DNA of 64,000 nucleotides from Bradyrhizobium semiaridum (lineage in GTDB: Bacteria > Pseudomonadota > Alphaproteobacteria > Rhizobiales > Xanthobacteraceae): contig NZ_JAGKJJ010000020.1 in assembly GCF_020329505.1 (NCBI RefSeq), forward strand, positions 62,001 through 126,000, written 5' to 3'. The notes under the pieces are model-generated. The model was given only the letters and a program-made list of their open reading frames with translations, was not told where the DNA came from and ran no database searches. Positions 1-9,343 of the stretch are shown piece by piece; position 1 is the first letter of the stretch; each line of letters starts with the position of its first letter. The position numbers and the translations under genes are program-made.

Positions 1-339
1 TGCTTCCTGTGGATCTTCGTCGGTGCGCCTTACATCGAGGCGCTGCGCGGCAACAAGGCGCTCGCCGGTGCGCTCTCAGCCATCACCGCCGCGGTCGTCG
101 GCGTGATCCTCAATCTCTCGATCTGGTTCGCGCTGCATACGCTGTTTCGGCAGACCTATGCGGTGCGCGGTTTCGGCCTGTCGTTCGACGCGCCGGTGCC
201 TGGCAGCATCGACGTGCCGGCCGTCATGCTGTCGGTCGCGGCGGCGACCGCGATCTTTCGCTTCAATGCCGGGATGCTCGTTGTCCTCGCCGCGTCCTGC
301 ATCGCCGGCATCGTGATGCACCTTGCAGGAGTCATCTAG
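1..339 (+). CDS. chrA: Chromate transporter ChrA, C-terminal part (5' end outside window)
   Basis: The reading frame is open from the first base to a TAG at 337-339, giving about 112 residues. The fragment begins with a FLWIFVGAPYIE motif typical of the second half of long ChrA proteins, followed by hydrophobic stretches that would be the last membrane helices. ChrA proteins are inner-membrane exporters of chromate. The small exported proteins and the DUF1259 gene that follow on the same strand probably belong to the same locus. The start and N-terminal half cannot be judged here. Confidence 0.8.
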   Translation, partial: CFLWIFVGAPYIEALRGNKALAGALSAITAAVVGVILNLSIWFALHTLFRQTYAVRGFGLSFDAPVPGSIDVPAVMLSVAAATAIFRFNAGMLVVLAASCIAGIVMHLAGVI

Positions 340-397
340 CGGATCACCTCACGAAACGGCTTCACCTGGGGCAGGGGACAAGACCAGGAGAGCGAAC

Positions 398-640
398 ATG
401 CGAACAACAATCTCGTGCACGGCCGTCTTGCTGACGGCCTCGTTGACCGTCCTGGGCTGGCTGTCACCCGCCGTTGCCCTGACCCAGGAGGAACTCGTCG
501 CCAGGATCGAGGCGGCCGGCTACTCGCAAGTCAGTGACATCAAGTCGACGGCTGAGGGGATCATCGCCAAAGCCACGAAGAACGGCAGGCAAGTGCGGCT
601 CGTCATGGACAGCAACGGTCAGATCAAGGAGAGCAAGTAA
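398..640 (+). CDS. Small exported PepSY-like protein
   Basis: This is an 80-residue protein. The first ~27 residues form a signal peptide ending near SPAVA-LT. The mature part (LTQEELVARIEAAGYSQVSD...) has the helix-then-strands pattern of a single PepSY-like domain and ends in a short hydrophilic tail. The ATG at 398 is chosen because an AGGAGAG ribosome site lies just upstream and the signal peptide starts there; the longer frame from 323 has neither. The periplasmic role is unknown. It follows chrA and abuts the next gene, whose ATG comes directly after the TAA, so the two are probably co-transcribed. Confidence 0.7.
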   Translation: MRTTISCTAVLLTASLTVLGWLSPAVALTQEELVARIEAAGYSQVSDIKSTAEGIIAKATKNGRQVRLVMDSNGQIKESK

Positions 641-1012
641 ATGTCTACACGATACGAACACGATGGAGTCAAATGCATGTGGAGGCTGGTCATGATCGCC
701 TCGGCAGTCGTGTTTCTGCCGGGAACCGGCGTCTCGGCGCCGGTCGATGGCGGGCGCAGATCGGTAGAGCAGAGCCCGATCCAGGACGGCGTGGCCGCTC
801 GTCCACCGGCCGCCGAGATGCTTCGCGGCACCGTCGAGGCGATCGATCAGGGCACCGACTCGATCACCATCCGGCTGCCGTCGAAGGCCACGCAGCAATT
901 CAAGGTTCAAGACGCTCTGCTCTTCAATGCAGTTCGCTTCGGCGACGAGGTTCAGGTCTCCGTGCAAGACATCGATGGCTTTAGAACCATCGTCGCACTC
1001 TCCGAGCGATAG
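641..1012 (+). CDS. Exported protein with CusF/DUF1344-like beta-barrel
   Basis: The protein is up to 123 residues. The C-terminal half (GTVEAIDQGTDSITIRL... through VRFGDEVQVSVQDIDG) has the strand pattern of the small metal-binding CusF or DUF1344 folds, with no obvious Met/His metal site. The first ATG (641) has AAGGAG 9 nt upstream and sits against the previous stop. A second in-frame ATG at 677 would put a typical signal peptide (MWRLVMIASAVVFLPG) at the very N-terminus, so 677 may be the true start. Probably periplasmic; the substrate is unknown. Confidence 0.6.
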   Translation: MSTRYEHDGVKCMWRLVMIASAVVFLPGTGVSAPVDGGRRSVEQSPIQDGVAARPPAAEMLRGTVEAIDQGTDSITIRLPSKATQQFKVQDALLFNAVRFGDEVQVSVQDIDGFRTIVALSER

Positions 1013-1041
1013 CGGCGGATACGGGAACAAGGAGCAATTCA

Positions 1042-1986
1042 ATGCGACGTACACTCTCAACGATCGCCGGCATCGGCGCATGTCTGTTTGCCACTGCTGC
1101 AAACACCCAGAACATCGATTGGCGCGTTTTCACCGAACCCTTCGTCGCGACCGCCCACGCGCAGGATATCGCGTGGCAAAAGATCGACGAGACGTTGGGC
1201 CGCAAGCCTGCCGTCAGCGGCGACGTCCATCGCTACGGCTTCCCGCGGACCGACCTCTCGGTGACGCTGGATGGGGTGACGATCAAGCCGGCACTGGCGC
1301 TCGGCGGCTGGGTCGCGTTCAAGCCCGCGCATGGCGGCGTCATGGTGATGGGAGACCTCGTGCTGCTCGAGACCGAGATCAACCCGGTGATGGCCAAGAT
1401 GATCGCAAACGGGCTCGAGATCACCGCCGTGCACAACCATCTGCTGCGCGCCAGCCCCGCCACGTTCTACATGCACGTCGCCGGCCACGGCGATCCCCTC
1501 AAGCTGGCCGCGGCGATCCGCGATGCGCTGGCCGAGAGCAAGACGCCGCTGACCGCCGCGGCGCCGGCCGGCGCGCCGCCCGCCGTCGATCTCGACACCG
1601 CGCAGCTCGACCAGATCATCGGCGCCAAGGGCCAGTCCAATGGCGGCGTCTACCAGTTCAACGTGCCGCGCCGCGATCCGGTCACGGAGGGCGGGATGCA
1701 GCTCAGCCCGGTCGGACCGATGGGCGTCGCCACCGGCATCAATTTCCAGCCAACCGGCGCGGGCAAGGCCGCCATCACCGGCGACTTCGTCATGACCAGC
1801 GACGAGGTCAATCCCGTGATCACGGCTTTGCGCACGCATGGCATCGAGGTGACGGCGCTGCACAGCCACATGCTGGACGAGCAGCCGCGCCTGTTCTTCA
1901 TGCATTTCTGGGCCAACGATGACGCGATCAAGCTCGCCAAGGGTTTGCGGGCGGCGCTCGACAAGACGGCGAGCGGCAAGAGCTGA
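1042..1986 (+). CDS. DUF1259 (LppY/LpqO-like) exported protein with two tandem domains
   Basis: This 314-residue protein has a signal peptide-like start and two tandem copies of the DUF1259 domain (about residues 45-170 and 180-310). Each copy contains an 'EINPVMAKMIANGLEITAVHNH' or 'EVNPVITALRTHGIEVTALHSH' type segment, that is NPV... followed by H-x-H, then F-x-MH. The conserved His pairs suggest metal binding. No enzymatic function is established for the family. It lies 30 nt after the preceding small gene, consistent with one operon running down from chrA. Confidence 0.8.
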   Translation: MRRTLSTIAGIGACLFATAANTQNIDWRVFTEPFVATAHAQDIAWQKIDETLGRKPAVSGDVHRYGFPRTDLSVTLDGVTIKPALALGGWVAFKPAHGGVMVMGDLVLLETEINPVMAKMIANGLEITAVHNHLLRASPATFYMHVAGHGDPLKLAAAIRDALAESKTPLTAAAPAGAPPAVDLDTAQLDQIIGAKGQSNGGVYQFNVPRRDPVTEGGMQLSPVGPMGVATGINFQPTGAGKAAITGDFVMTSDEVNPVITALRTHGIEVTALHSHMLDEQPRLFFMHFWANDDAIKLAKGLRAALDKTASGKS

Positions 1987-2039
1987 GGCCCGGTGCATAT
2001 CGCGAGAACGCGAAGCTGTATCCCACCCACAACTGTCGT

Positions 2040-2200
2040 CGCCCGGTTTTAACCGGGCGATCCAGCACGCGCGGTCCGTCGGCTCAAGCACTGTCGTCTC
2101 TGGAATATTGGATCACCCGCTTTCGCGGGTGATGACACCGCGTTGCTTGGCAGGCGGCGCGATCCCCAATCCCCGCCTTCGCCGGGACGACGGCGGGAGC
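2040..2200. repeat. Intergenic block of short palindromic repeats
   Basis: Between the converging DUF1259 and oxidoreductase genes lie consecutive hairpins. A perfect one is at 2040-2059 (CGCCCGGTT, TT, AACCGGGCG) and another at 2114-2131 (CACCCGC, TTTC, GCGGGTG). An imperfect one of the 'CCCGCCTTCGCCGGGA' type lies near 2170-2195. Elements of this style are scattered in Bradyrhizobium intergenic DNA. They may also act as a bidirectional terminator for the two convergent genes. Confidence 0.6.
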
Positions 2201-2215
2201 CAAGCGCGGTGCCCC

Positions 2216-3211
2216 TTACCCGATTCGCACCACCATCTTGCCCAGCGCCGCACGTGTCTGCATGGTCTTGAACGCCGCGCGGAAATCCTCGAAGCCGAAC
2301 ACCTTGCCGACGACCGGCACCAGGCGGCCGTCGTTCAGCCAGGCCGACAATTGCGTCATCACGCGCGCCTGCGCGTCGGGCTCGCGGCGGGCGATCTGGG
2401 CGGCGTCGACGCCGGTCAGGAGGCCGCCCTTGAGTAGCGGCAGGTTGAACGGCAGTGCGGGGATGGTCCCTGCGGCAAAGCCGACCACGACATGGCGGCC
2501 GTTCCAGGCGATCGAGCGGAACGCCTGCACGGAGACCTCGCCGCCGACCGGATCGAAGATCACGTCGGGGCCGTGACCGCCGGTCGCTTCCTTCAGCGCG
2601 TCGCGCCAATCGGACTTCGTGTAGTCGACGACTGCATCGGCGCCGAAGCTTGTCGCAAATTCGCGCTTCTCCGCGGTCGAAGCCGCGGCGATGACGCGCG
2701 CGCCGAGCAGCTTGCCGACCTGGATCGCGGCGATGCCGGTACCGCCGGCCCCGCCGAGCACGAGCAGCTGCTCGCCGGCGCGGAGCGAGCCGCGTTCGCC
2801 CAGCGCGTAGAGCGCGGTGAGATAGTTGGTGCGGAAGGCGGCCGCAGCCTCCATCGACAGGCCTTCGGGCATGACCTCGACGGCCTCCGCAGGCACGGCG
2901 ATGTATTCGGCAAGCGCGCCGGAGCGCGCGGCGCCCATCACCCGCATGCCCGGCGCGATGCCGGAGATGTCGCCCGCCACCGCGTCGACCACGCCGGCGA
3001 ACTCCGCGCCGGGCGTGAACGGCAGCTCGTCCTTGGTCTGGTAGCGGCCCTCGACCTTCAGCCCATCGACGAAGCCGATGCTCGCGGCCTGCACCCGGAC
3101 CCGGATCTGGCCCGGCACGGGTTCGGGCATTGCGATGTCCCTCAGTCCGATCTGATCGATGGGCGCATATTGCTCGACGACGACGGCCTTCATCCTGCTC
3201 TTCTCGCTCAT
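2216..3211 (-). CDS. NADPH:quinone oxidoreductase-like MDR family enzyme
   Basis: Medium-chain dehydrogenase/reductase of about 331 residues. The N-terminal GroES-like half includes MKAVVVEQYAPIDQIGLRDI and PFTPGAEFAGVVDAV. The Rossmann half has the NADPH-binding GGAGGTGIAAIQVGKLLGA motif, followed by the GADAVVDYTKSDW segment typical of Qor-like enzymes. No zinc-ligand cluster is visible, which fits the zinc-free quinone reductase branch. The ATG at 3211 has GGGGAAG just upstream; ATG 3193 (MKAVVV) is an alternative and a TTG at 3223 is less likely. It stands alone on the minus strand. The physiological substrate is unknown. Confidence 0.82.
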   Translation of the reverse strand: MSEKSRMKAVVVEQYAPIDQIGLRDIAMPEPVPGQIRVRVQAASIGFVDGLKVEGRYQTKDELPFTPGAEFAGVVDAVAGDISGIAPGMRVMGAARSGALAEYIAVPAEAVEVMPEGLSMEAAAAFRTNYLTALYALGERGSLRAGEQLLVLGGAGGTGIAAIQVGKLLGARVIAAASTAEKREFATSFGADAVVDYTKSDWRDALKEATGGHGPDVIFDPVGGEVSVQAFRSIAWNGRHVVVGFAAGTIPALPFNLPLLKGGLLTGVDAAQIARREPDAQARVMTQLSAWLNDGRLVPVVGKVFGFEDFRAAFKTMQTRAALGKMVVRIG

Positions 3212-3468
3212 TCGCTTCCCCAACCAAAAGCTATCTCACGTCCGTTGTTCTACGGGGAGGGGTTTTGCGCATTCCGTGACTGCCGCCGCTGCGGAAAGCC
3301 AGCATCTTCAACAACATCGCGAAAAGGGGCGCGTTTACCCGTTGTTATCCCTACCAAATTCGGTAACGCGTCCTTAATGGCATTAACGTTAGGGTTTTCC
3401 AACGCGGCCCGCCTTGGGCCGTGCGCCGTCCAGGACGGGCAGGTGTTGCGTTCGCGTTGGAGTTTTCC

Positions 3469-4242
3469 ATGGATATCATGACAGGCGCCGGGCTGCTGTT
3501 CGGCATCATCGTCATCGCGGTGATGATGTTCATGGGCGGCGACCTGCACATGTTCATCTCCGAGCACGCCATGATCATCATCTTCGGCGGCTCGATCGCG
3601 GCGACGATGATCCGCTTTCCGCTCGGCGTGATGCTGCATGGCCTGCCGCTCGGCGCCAAATTCGCCTTCACCATGAGCCGGCTGTCGGCCCGTGACCTCG
3701 TCGACGAGCTCGCCCGCATCGCCGAGATCGCCCGCAAGCAGGGCCCGGTCGGCCTCGAAAAGGTCGAGACCGACGAGCCGTTCCTCGCCAAGGGCATCCG
3801 CTATGTCGCCGACGGTTACGACCTCGAATTTATCCGCGACAACATGGAGCGCGACCGCGACAATTTCCTGATGCATCTCGACGAGGGCAGCAAGATCTAC
3901 CGCGCGATCGGCGACTGCGCCCCGGCGTTCGGCATGATCGGCACGCTGATCGGCATGGTGCAGATGTTCGCCAACATGACCGACCCGTCGAAACTCGGCC
4001 CGTTTATGGCGACCGCGCTGCTCGCGACGCTGTACGGCGCGCTGGTCGCCAACCTGTTCTGCCTGCCGATCGCCGACAAGCTGCACGGCAAGCTGCTCGA
4101 CGAGGAGACCAACCGCACGCTGATCATCGACGGCATCCTGATGATCCGCGACTCCAAGAGCCCGGCGCTGGTGCGCGAGATGCTGCTGGCCTATCTGCCG
4201 GAGAAGCATCGCCAGGAGGACGGCGAGCCGGTGCCGGCCTGA
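3469..4242 (+). CDS. motA: Flagellar motor stator protein MotA (MotA/PomA type)
   Basis: 257 residues with four predicted membrane helices (about 5-25, 30-50, 146-168, 179-200) and a large cytoplasmic loop between helices 2 and 3. That layout, with AFGMIGTLIGMVQMF in the third helix, is diagnostic of MotA/PomA stators. Together with MotB it forms the ion channel that powers flagellar rotation in the inner membrane. The ATG at 3469 gives the family-typical start MDIMTGAGLLFG. motB follows after 47 nt. No other flagellar gene is in view, so the stator genes are detached from the flagellar cluster. Confidence 0.85.
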   Translation: MDIMTGAGLLFGIIVIAVMMFMGGDLHMFISEHAMIIIFGGSIAATMIRFPLGVMLHGLPLGAKFAFTMSRLSARDLVDELARIAEIARKQGPVGLEKVETDEPFLAKGIRYVADGYDLEFIRDNMERDRDNFLMHLDEGSKIYRAIGDCAPAFGMIGTLIGMVQMFANMTDPSKLGPFMATALLATLYGALVANLFCLPIADKLHGKLLDEETNRTLIIDGILMIRDSKSPALVREMLLAYLPEKHRQEDGEPVPA

Positions 4243-4289
4243 CGGCACGGGCGCGGCGCTCCCAGGAATCGTAGCCAGAAGACCCGACA

Positions 4290-5120
4290 ATGGCCAAGAA
4301 AAAGCGCGGCGACGCCCATACCGGAGGTCACGGCTGGTTCGTGACCTTCGCCGATTTGATGGGACTGATGATGAGCTTCTTCGTGATGCTCGTCGCGTTC
4401 TCCACCATGGACAACAACAAGCTGAAGATCGTCGCCGGCTCGATGCGCGATGCCTTCGGCGTGCAGACCAATGTGCGCTATTCCGGCATCGTCGAATCCG
4501 ACGGCCTGCCGACCCGGCCGAAGCTGAAGAATGTCGAGCACATCTCGCCGGAGGACTCCTCGGCCAATCCGACGCCGGACGAGAAGGAGCGCAGCCAGAT
4601 CAACGGCGCGCGGCTGAAGATCGACCGGGAGTTCGCGCTGGCTTCGGCCTCGTTGCGCCAGGCGCTGCAGGACATGCCCGAACTGACCGAGATCTCCAAG
4701 AACATCATGTTCGAGGAGACCAAGGAGGGGCTCAACCTCGAAATCGTCGACCAGGACGGCCGCTCGATGTTCGCCGACGGCTCCAGGGAGCCCTATGACC
4801 GGACGCGGCGGCTGATTCAGAAGCTCGCCGCGCCGCTGAAGGCGACGCCGCTGCGGGTCTCGATCGTGGGGCATACTGCCGCAGGTTTCGTGCCGGCGCG
4901 GAGCGATTACGACGCCTTCGACCTGTCGGCGGACCGCGCCAACGCGGTGCGGCAGATCCTGGAGCGGGAAGGGTTGCCGGCCTCGCATATTTTCGCGGTT
5001 TCCGGCAAGGCCGACGGCCAGCCGCTGTTTCCCGACGATCCGACGCTGCCGGCCAATCGTCGCGTGACCATCACGTTGATGCGGGAAAATCCGCCGCTGC
5101 CGCCGGACCTGAAGCCCTGA
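4290..5120 (+). CDS. motB: Flagellar motor stator protein MotB (OmpA-like C-terminus)
   Basis: 276 residues. A single membrane helix at about 17-39 contains the channel aspartate at residue 22 (FVTFADLMGLMMSFFV), as in all MotB/PomB proteins. A periplasmic linker is followed by an OmpA-like peptidoglycan-binding domain at about 150-270 (SIVGHTAA..., LSADRANAVRQIL, GKADGQPLF, NRRVTITL). It anchors the MotA-MotB stator to the cell wall. It lies downstream of motA on the same strand, so they are likely co-expressed. Confidence 0.87.
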   Translation: MAKKKRGDAHTGGHGWFVTFADLMGLMMSFFVMLVAFSTMDNNKLKIVAGSMRDAFGVQTNVRYSGIVESDGLPTRPKLKNVEHISPEDSSANPTPDEKERSQINGARLKIDREFALASASLRQALQDMPELTEISKNIMFEETKEGLNLEIVDQDGRSMFADGSREPYDRTRRLIQKLAAPLKATPLRVSIVGHTAAGFVPARSDYDAFDLSADRANAVRQILEREGLPASHIFAVSGKADGQPLFPDDPTLPANRRVTITLMRENPPLPPDLKP

Positions 5121-5233
5121 GTCTGAGTTATCATGGTACCGTCAAGCTAGCCGTGTTGCTCAGTTGACACGCAGGGCGGAAGCGTCGATAGCCGCGCGGA
5201 TCAAATCAACCGATCGGGCGTTCCAACCTCGCC

Positions 5234-7132
5234 ATGGCTGTCAGCGTCTCATCCACCGAAGCTCAGGAAGGACAACCCACCTCCGGCTTCTGGGCCTTGA
5301 CTCTCGGCAGCATCGGCGTGGTGTTCGGCGATATCGGGACCTCGCCGCTTTACGCCTTCCGCGAGGCGGTCGGCGGCGCCGCCCACGGCCAGCCGGTCAC
5401 CCGGATCATGGTGCTGGGCGTGCTCAGCCTGATCCTGTGGGCGCTGTTCACCGTCGTCACCGCGAAATATGTGCTGCTGCTGCTCCGCGCCGACAATAAT
5501 GGCGAGGGCGGCACGCTGTCGCTGATGGCCCTCGGCCAGCGCGCGCTTGGCCGGCGCAGCTGGCCGCTCCTGGTGCTCGGCGTGATCGGCGCTTCGATGT
5601 TCATCGGCGATTCCATGATCACGCCGGCGATCTCGGTGTTGTCGGCGGTCGAAGGCCTCAAGCTCGCCACGCCGCATCTCGAGCATTACGTGGTGCCGCT
5701 GACGATCCTGATCCTGGTCGTGCTGTTCTCGGTGCAGAGCAGCGGCACCGCCCGCGTCGCCTCCGCCTTCGGGCCGGTGATGGTGGTCTGGTTCACGGTG
5801 CTGGCGGTGATGGGCCTCGCGCACATCATGGACGATCCGTCGGTGCTGGCGGCGATCAATCCGTATTACGCGATCCAGTTCATGCTGACGCACGGCACCA
5901 TCGGCCTGGTGACGCTGGGCGCGGTGTTCCTTGCGGTGACCGGCGGCGAGGCGCTGTACGCCGATCTCGGCCATTTTGGCCGCAAGCCGATCCAGTCCGG
6001 CTGGCTGTTCTTCGTCCTGCCGGCACTGCTCTTGAATTATTTCGGGCAGGGCGCGCTGGTGCTGTCCGATCCGAGCGCGATCGAGAATTCGTTCTACCGC
6101 ATGGTGCCGGACGTGCTGCTGCTGCCGCTCGTCGTGCTCGCCACCGCTGCGACCGTGATCGCGAGCCAAGCTGTCATCACCGGCGCCTATTCGCTGATCA
6201 GCCAGGCGGTGCAGCTCGGCCTCTTGCCGCGCTTCGAGGTCCGCTACACCTCGGAGACCCACGCCGGCCAGATCTATCTGCCGCGGGTCAACCGGCTGCT
6301 GCTGATCGGCGTGCTGCTGCTGGTGCTGCTGTTCCGGACCTCGAGCGGGCTCGCCTCGGCCTACGGCATCGCCGTGTCGACGACCATGGTTGCCGACGGC
6401 ATCATGGGCTTCATCGTGATCTGGAAGCTGTGGAACTGGCGCGTGGCGTCGGCGGCGGCGTTGATCCTGCCGTTCGTGGTCATCGACATGACCTTCCTCA
6501 GCGCCAATCTGCTGAAACTGTTCGAGGGCGCGTGGGTGCCGCTGTTGTTCGGCATCGTCGTCGCGACGATGATCTGGACCTGGCGGCGCGGTGCCGCGAT
6601 CCTGGTGGCGAAGACCCGCCGCATCGAGGTGCCGCTGCGCGACTTGATCCAGAGCCTGGAGAAGCGGCCGCCGCATATCGTCAAGGGCACCGCGGTGTTC
6701 CTGACCAGCGACCCGAGCTTCGTGCCGACCGCGCTGCTGCACAATCTCAAGCACAACAAGGTGCTGCACGAGCACAATGTGATCCTGACCATCGAGACCG
6801 CGCCGACGCCGCGCGTCGATCTGTCCGAGCGCGTGTTCATGGAGAAGATCAGCGACAAGTTCACCGCGGTGCGGCTGCGCTTCGGCTATATGGAATCGCC
6901 GAACGTGCCGAAGGCGCTGGCGATCGCGCGCAAGCTCGGCTGGCAGTTCGACATCATGGCGACCTCGTTCTTCGTGTCGCGCCGCTCGCTGAAGCCGTCG
7001 GCGCAATCTGGCATGCCGCTGTGGCAGGACCATTTGTTCATCGCGATGAGCCGCTCCGCCAACGACGCCACCGACTATTTCCAGATCCCGACGGGCCGGG
7101 TCGTGGAGGTGGGTACCCAGGTAACTATTTGA
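5234..7132 (+). CDS. kup: Potassium transporter Kup (first tandem copy)
   Basis: 632 residues with the Kup/HAK/KT signature near the N-terminus (GSIGVVFGDIGTSPLYAFREA), about twelve hydrophobic helices up to residue ~450 and a hydrophilic C-terminal domain. Kup proteins carry out low-affinity K+/H+ symport at the inner membrane. A second full-length kup follows 155 nt downstream on the same strand. The two share near-identical ends (ATDYFQIPTGRVVEVGTQVTI), so this is a tandem gene duplication with both copies intact. Confidence 0.92.
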   Translation: MAVSVSSTEAQEGQPTSGFWALTLGSIGVVFGDIGTSPLYAFREAVGGAAHGQPVTRIMVLGVLSLILWALFTVVTAKYVLLLLRADNNGEGGTLSLMALGQRALGRRSWPLLVLGVIGASMFIGDSMITPAISVLSAVEGLKLATPHLEHYVVPLTILILVVLFSVQSSGTARVASAFGPVMVVWFTVLAVMGLAHIMDDPSVLAAINPYYAIQFMLTHGTIGLVTLGAVFLAVTGGEALYADLGHFGRKPIQSGWLFFVLPALLLNYFGQGALVLSDPSAIENSFYRMVPDVLLLPLVVLATAATVIASQAVITGAYSLISQAVQLGLLPRFEVRYTSETHAGQIYLPRVNRLLLIGVLLLVLLFRTSSGLASAYGIAVSTTMVADGIMGFIVIWKLWNWRVASAAALILPFVVIDMTFLSANLLKLFEGAWVPLLFGIVVATMIWTWRRGAAILVAKTRRIEVPLRDLIQSLEKRPPHIVKGTAVFLTSDPSFVPTALLHNLKHNKVLHEHNVILTIETAPTPRVDLSERVFMEKISDKFTAVRLRFGYMESPNVPKALAIARKLGWQFDIMATSFFVSRRSLKPSAQSGMPLWQDHLFIAMSRSANDATDYFQIPTGRVVEVGTQVTI

Positions 7133-7287
7133 TCGGCCAGCCGGATTCCGTAGCGGCGAGACCGTGATCCATGCGTGACATGCATGGCGGGCGCCTGAAT
7201 CCAGCCTAACCTATGCATTCCTGCCGGGAGTATAGCGCTGCGACCCGGCATTGTGCAGTGCGGTAGACGACAGAGGCGCAGCTTCCC

Positions 7288-9213
7288 ATGTCATCAGAGA
7301 GCGTGATCACCGCGGCGGAAACGCCCGCGGCCAACGGCCATGGCGAAGCGCATTCCACCGCCACCTTCAAGGCCCTGATGCTCGGCAGCATCGGTGTCGT
7401 CTATGGCGATATCGGCACCAGCCCGCTCTATGCGCTGCGCGAAGCGATCGTCGCGGCCAGCGGCTCGGAAGGCGGGGTGACGACGCATGCGGTGCTGGGC
7501 GTGCTCAGCCTGATCCTGTGGGCGCTGATCGTGGTGGTCACGCTCAAATACGTCGTGATCCTGCTGCGCGCCGACAACAACGGCGAGGGCGGCACGCTGG
7601 CCCTGATGGCACTGGCGCAGCGCGCGACCACCAAGGGGGCCGGCGCGATCGTGCTGCTCGGCATCATCAGCGGCGCGCTGTTCTACGGCGACGCCGTCAT
7701 CACCCCGGCGCTCTCGGTGCTGTCGGCGATCGAAGGCATCAAGTTGGTCACCGCGACCTTCGATCCCTACGTCGTCCCGCTCACGGTGGTGATCCTGCTC
7801 ATCCTGTTCTCGGTACAGTCGCGCGGCACCGCACATGTCGCGGCATTCTTCGGACCGGTGATGTGTGCGTGGTTCGCCGTGATCGCGCTCGCGGCGCTGC
7901 CGCAGATCATGCGGCATCCCGAGGTGCTGTATGCGCTCAATCCGATCCATGCGGTGTCGTTCATGCTGCATCACGGCGTGATCGGCTTCATCACGCTCGG
8001 TGCGGTGTTCCTTGCGGTGACCGGCGCGGAGGCGCTCTATGCCGATCTCGGTCACTTCGGCAAGCGCCCGATCCAGACCGCCTGGCTGTTCGTCGTGCTG
8101 CCGTCGCTGGCGCTGAACTATCTCGGGCAGGGCGCGCTGCTGATCGGCAATCCGAAGGGGATTGAGAACCCGTTCTTCCTGATGTTCCCGGATTGGGCGC
8201 TGATTCCGATGGTCGCGCTGGCCACCGTCGCGACCGTGATCGCGAGCCAGGCCGTCATCACCGGCGCCTATTCGCTGACGCGGCAGGCGATTCAGCTCGG
8301 CCTGTTGCCGCGGTTCGAGATCCGCCACACCTCGGAAGCGCATTCCGGCCAGATCTACATGCCGCGCATCAACCGCTTCCTGTTCATCGCTGTCATCGTT
8401 CTGGTGCTGATGTTCCGCTCGTCGAGCGCGCTGGCCTCGGCCTACGGCATCTCGGTGACCGGCACCATGGTGGTAACCGCGATGATGGGCTTCGTGGTGA
8501 TCTGGCGGGTCTGGAAGTGGTCGCCGCTCGCGGCCGCGGCGCTGATCGCGCCGTTCCTGTTTCTCGATCTCACCTTCCTGACCGCGAACCTGCTCAAGGT
8601 GTTCGAGGGCGGATGGGTGCCGCTTGCGATGGGCGGGGCGATGATCGCCGTGATGTACACCTGGCGGCGCGGCAGTCGGCTCCTGTTCGAGAAGTCGCGC
8701 AAGCTGGAATTCCCGCTCGCCGATCTCGTCGCGATGCTGGAGAAGCGGCCGCCGCAGCGGGTCTCCGGCACCGCCGTGTTCCTGACCAGCGATCCCGTCA
8801 GCGCGCCGACCGCGCTGATGCACAGCCTCAAGCACTACAAGGTGCTGCACGAGAAGAACGTCATCCTGACCATCGAGACCGCGCCGACGCCGCGGATCGA
8901 TCCGTCCGAGCGGGTGCGGATGGAGCAGCTCAGCGAGACCTTCTCCAAGGTGACGCTGAAGTTCGGCTTCGTCGAGCAGCCGAACGTGCCGAAGACGCTC
9001 GCGATCGCCCGCAAGCTCGGCTGGCAGTTCGACATCATGTCGACCTCGTTCTTCCTGTCCCGCCGCGCGCTGAAGCCGGCGGCGCATTCCGGCATGCCGC
9101 GCTGGCAGGACCATCTGTTCATCGCGCTGAGCCGTTCCTCCAACGACGCCACCGACTATTTCCAGATCCCGACGGGGCGGGTGGTCGAGGTCGGCACGCA
9201 GGTCACGATCTAG
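7288..9213 (+). CDS. kup: Potassium transporter Kup (second tandem copy)
   Basis: 641 residues, a close paralogue of the preceding gene. It has the same GSIGVVYGDIGTSPLYALREA signature, the same helix arrangement and the same C-terminal cytosolic domain. Divergence is greatest in the first 25 residues and in some loops. Two adjacent low-affinity K+ uptake systems may differ in affinity or expression. The 155-nt gap before it is long enough for its own promoter. Confidence 0.92.
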   Translation: MSSESVITAAETPAANGHGEAHSTATFKALMLGSIGVVYGDIGTSPLYALREAIVAASGSEGGVTTHAVLGVLSLILWALIVVVTLKYVVILLRADNNGEGGTLALMALAQRATTKGAGAIVLLGIISGALFYGDAVITPALSVLSAIEGIKLVTATFDPYVVPLTVVILLILFSVQSRGTAHVAAFFGPVMCAWFAVIALAALPQIMRHPEVLYALNPIHAVSFMLHHGVIGFITLGAVFLAVTGAEALYADLGHFGKRPIQTAWLFVVLPSLALNYLGQGALLIGNPKGIENPFFLMFPDWALIPMVALATVATVIASQAVITGAYSLTRQAIQLGLLPRFEIRHTSEAHSGQIYMPRINRFLFIAVIVLVLMFRSSSALASAYGISVTGTMVVTAMMGFVVIWRVWKWSPLAAAALIAPFLFLDLTFLTANLLKVFEGGWVPLAMGGAMIAVMYTWRRGSRLLFEKSRKLEFPLADLVAMLEKRPPQRVSGTAVFLTSDPVSAPTALMHSLKHYKVLHEKNVILTIETAPTPRIDPSERVRMEQLSETFSKVTLKFGFVEQPNVPKTLAIARKLGWQFDIMSTSFFLSRRALKPAAHSGMPRWQDHLFIALSRSSNDATDYFQIPTGRVVEVGTQVTI

Positions 9214-9343
9214 GCTCAAAGTCCTGCTGCGCGCAGGGCGGTAAGCCGTTTCGGACGCTTGATTTTCTCCGCGCGAGGGGCGAGTTTGCGCGCCGGACTG
9301 GCGGGGCGTGATGCTGGCCGATCGATATCGGGAGGATTTTTCC

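Noticed and set aside
2216..3211. The oxidoreductase as the missing adhXL of the lipid A cluster
   Set aside because: It lies 9 kb away, on its own, and its motifs are those of quinone reductase-like enzymes; nothing ties it to the acpXL cluster.
3370..3395. TTAA-spaced motifs upstream of motA as a CtrA site
   Set aside because: The spacing between TTAA elements is 5 nt, not 7, so the CtrA assignment is not supported.
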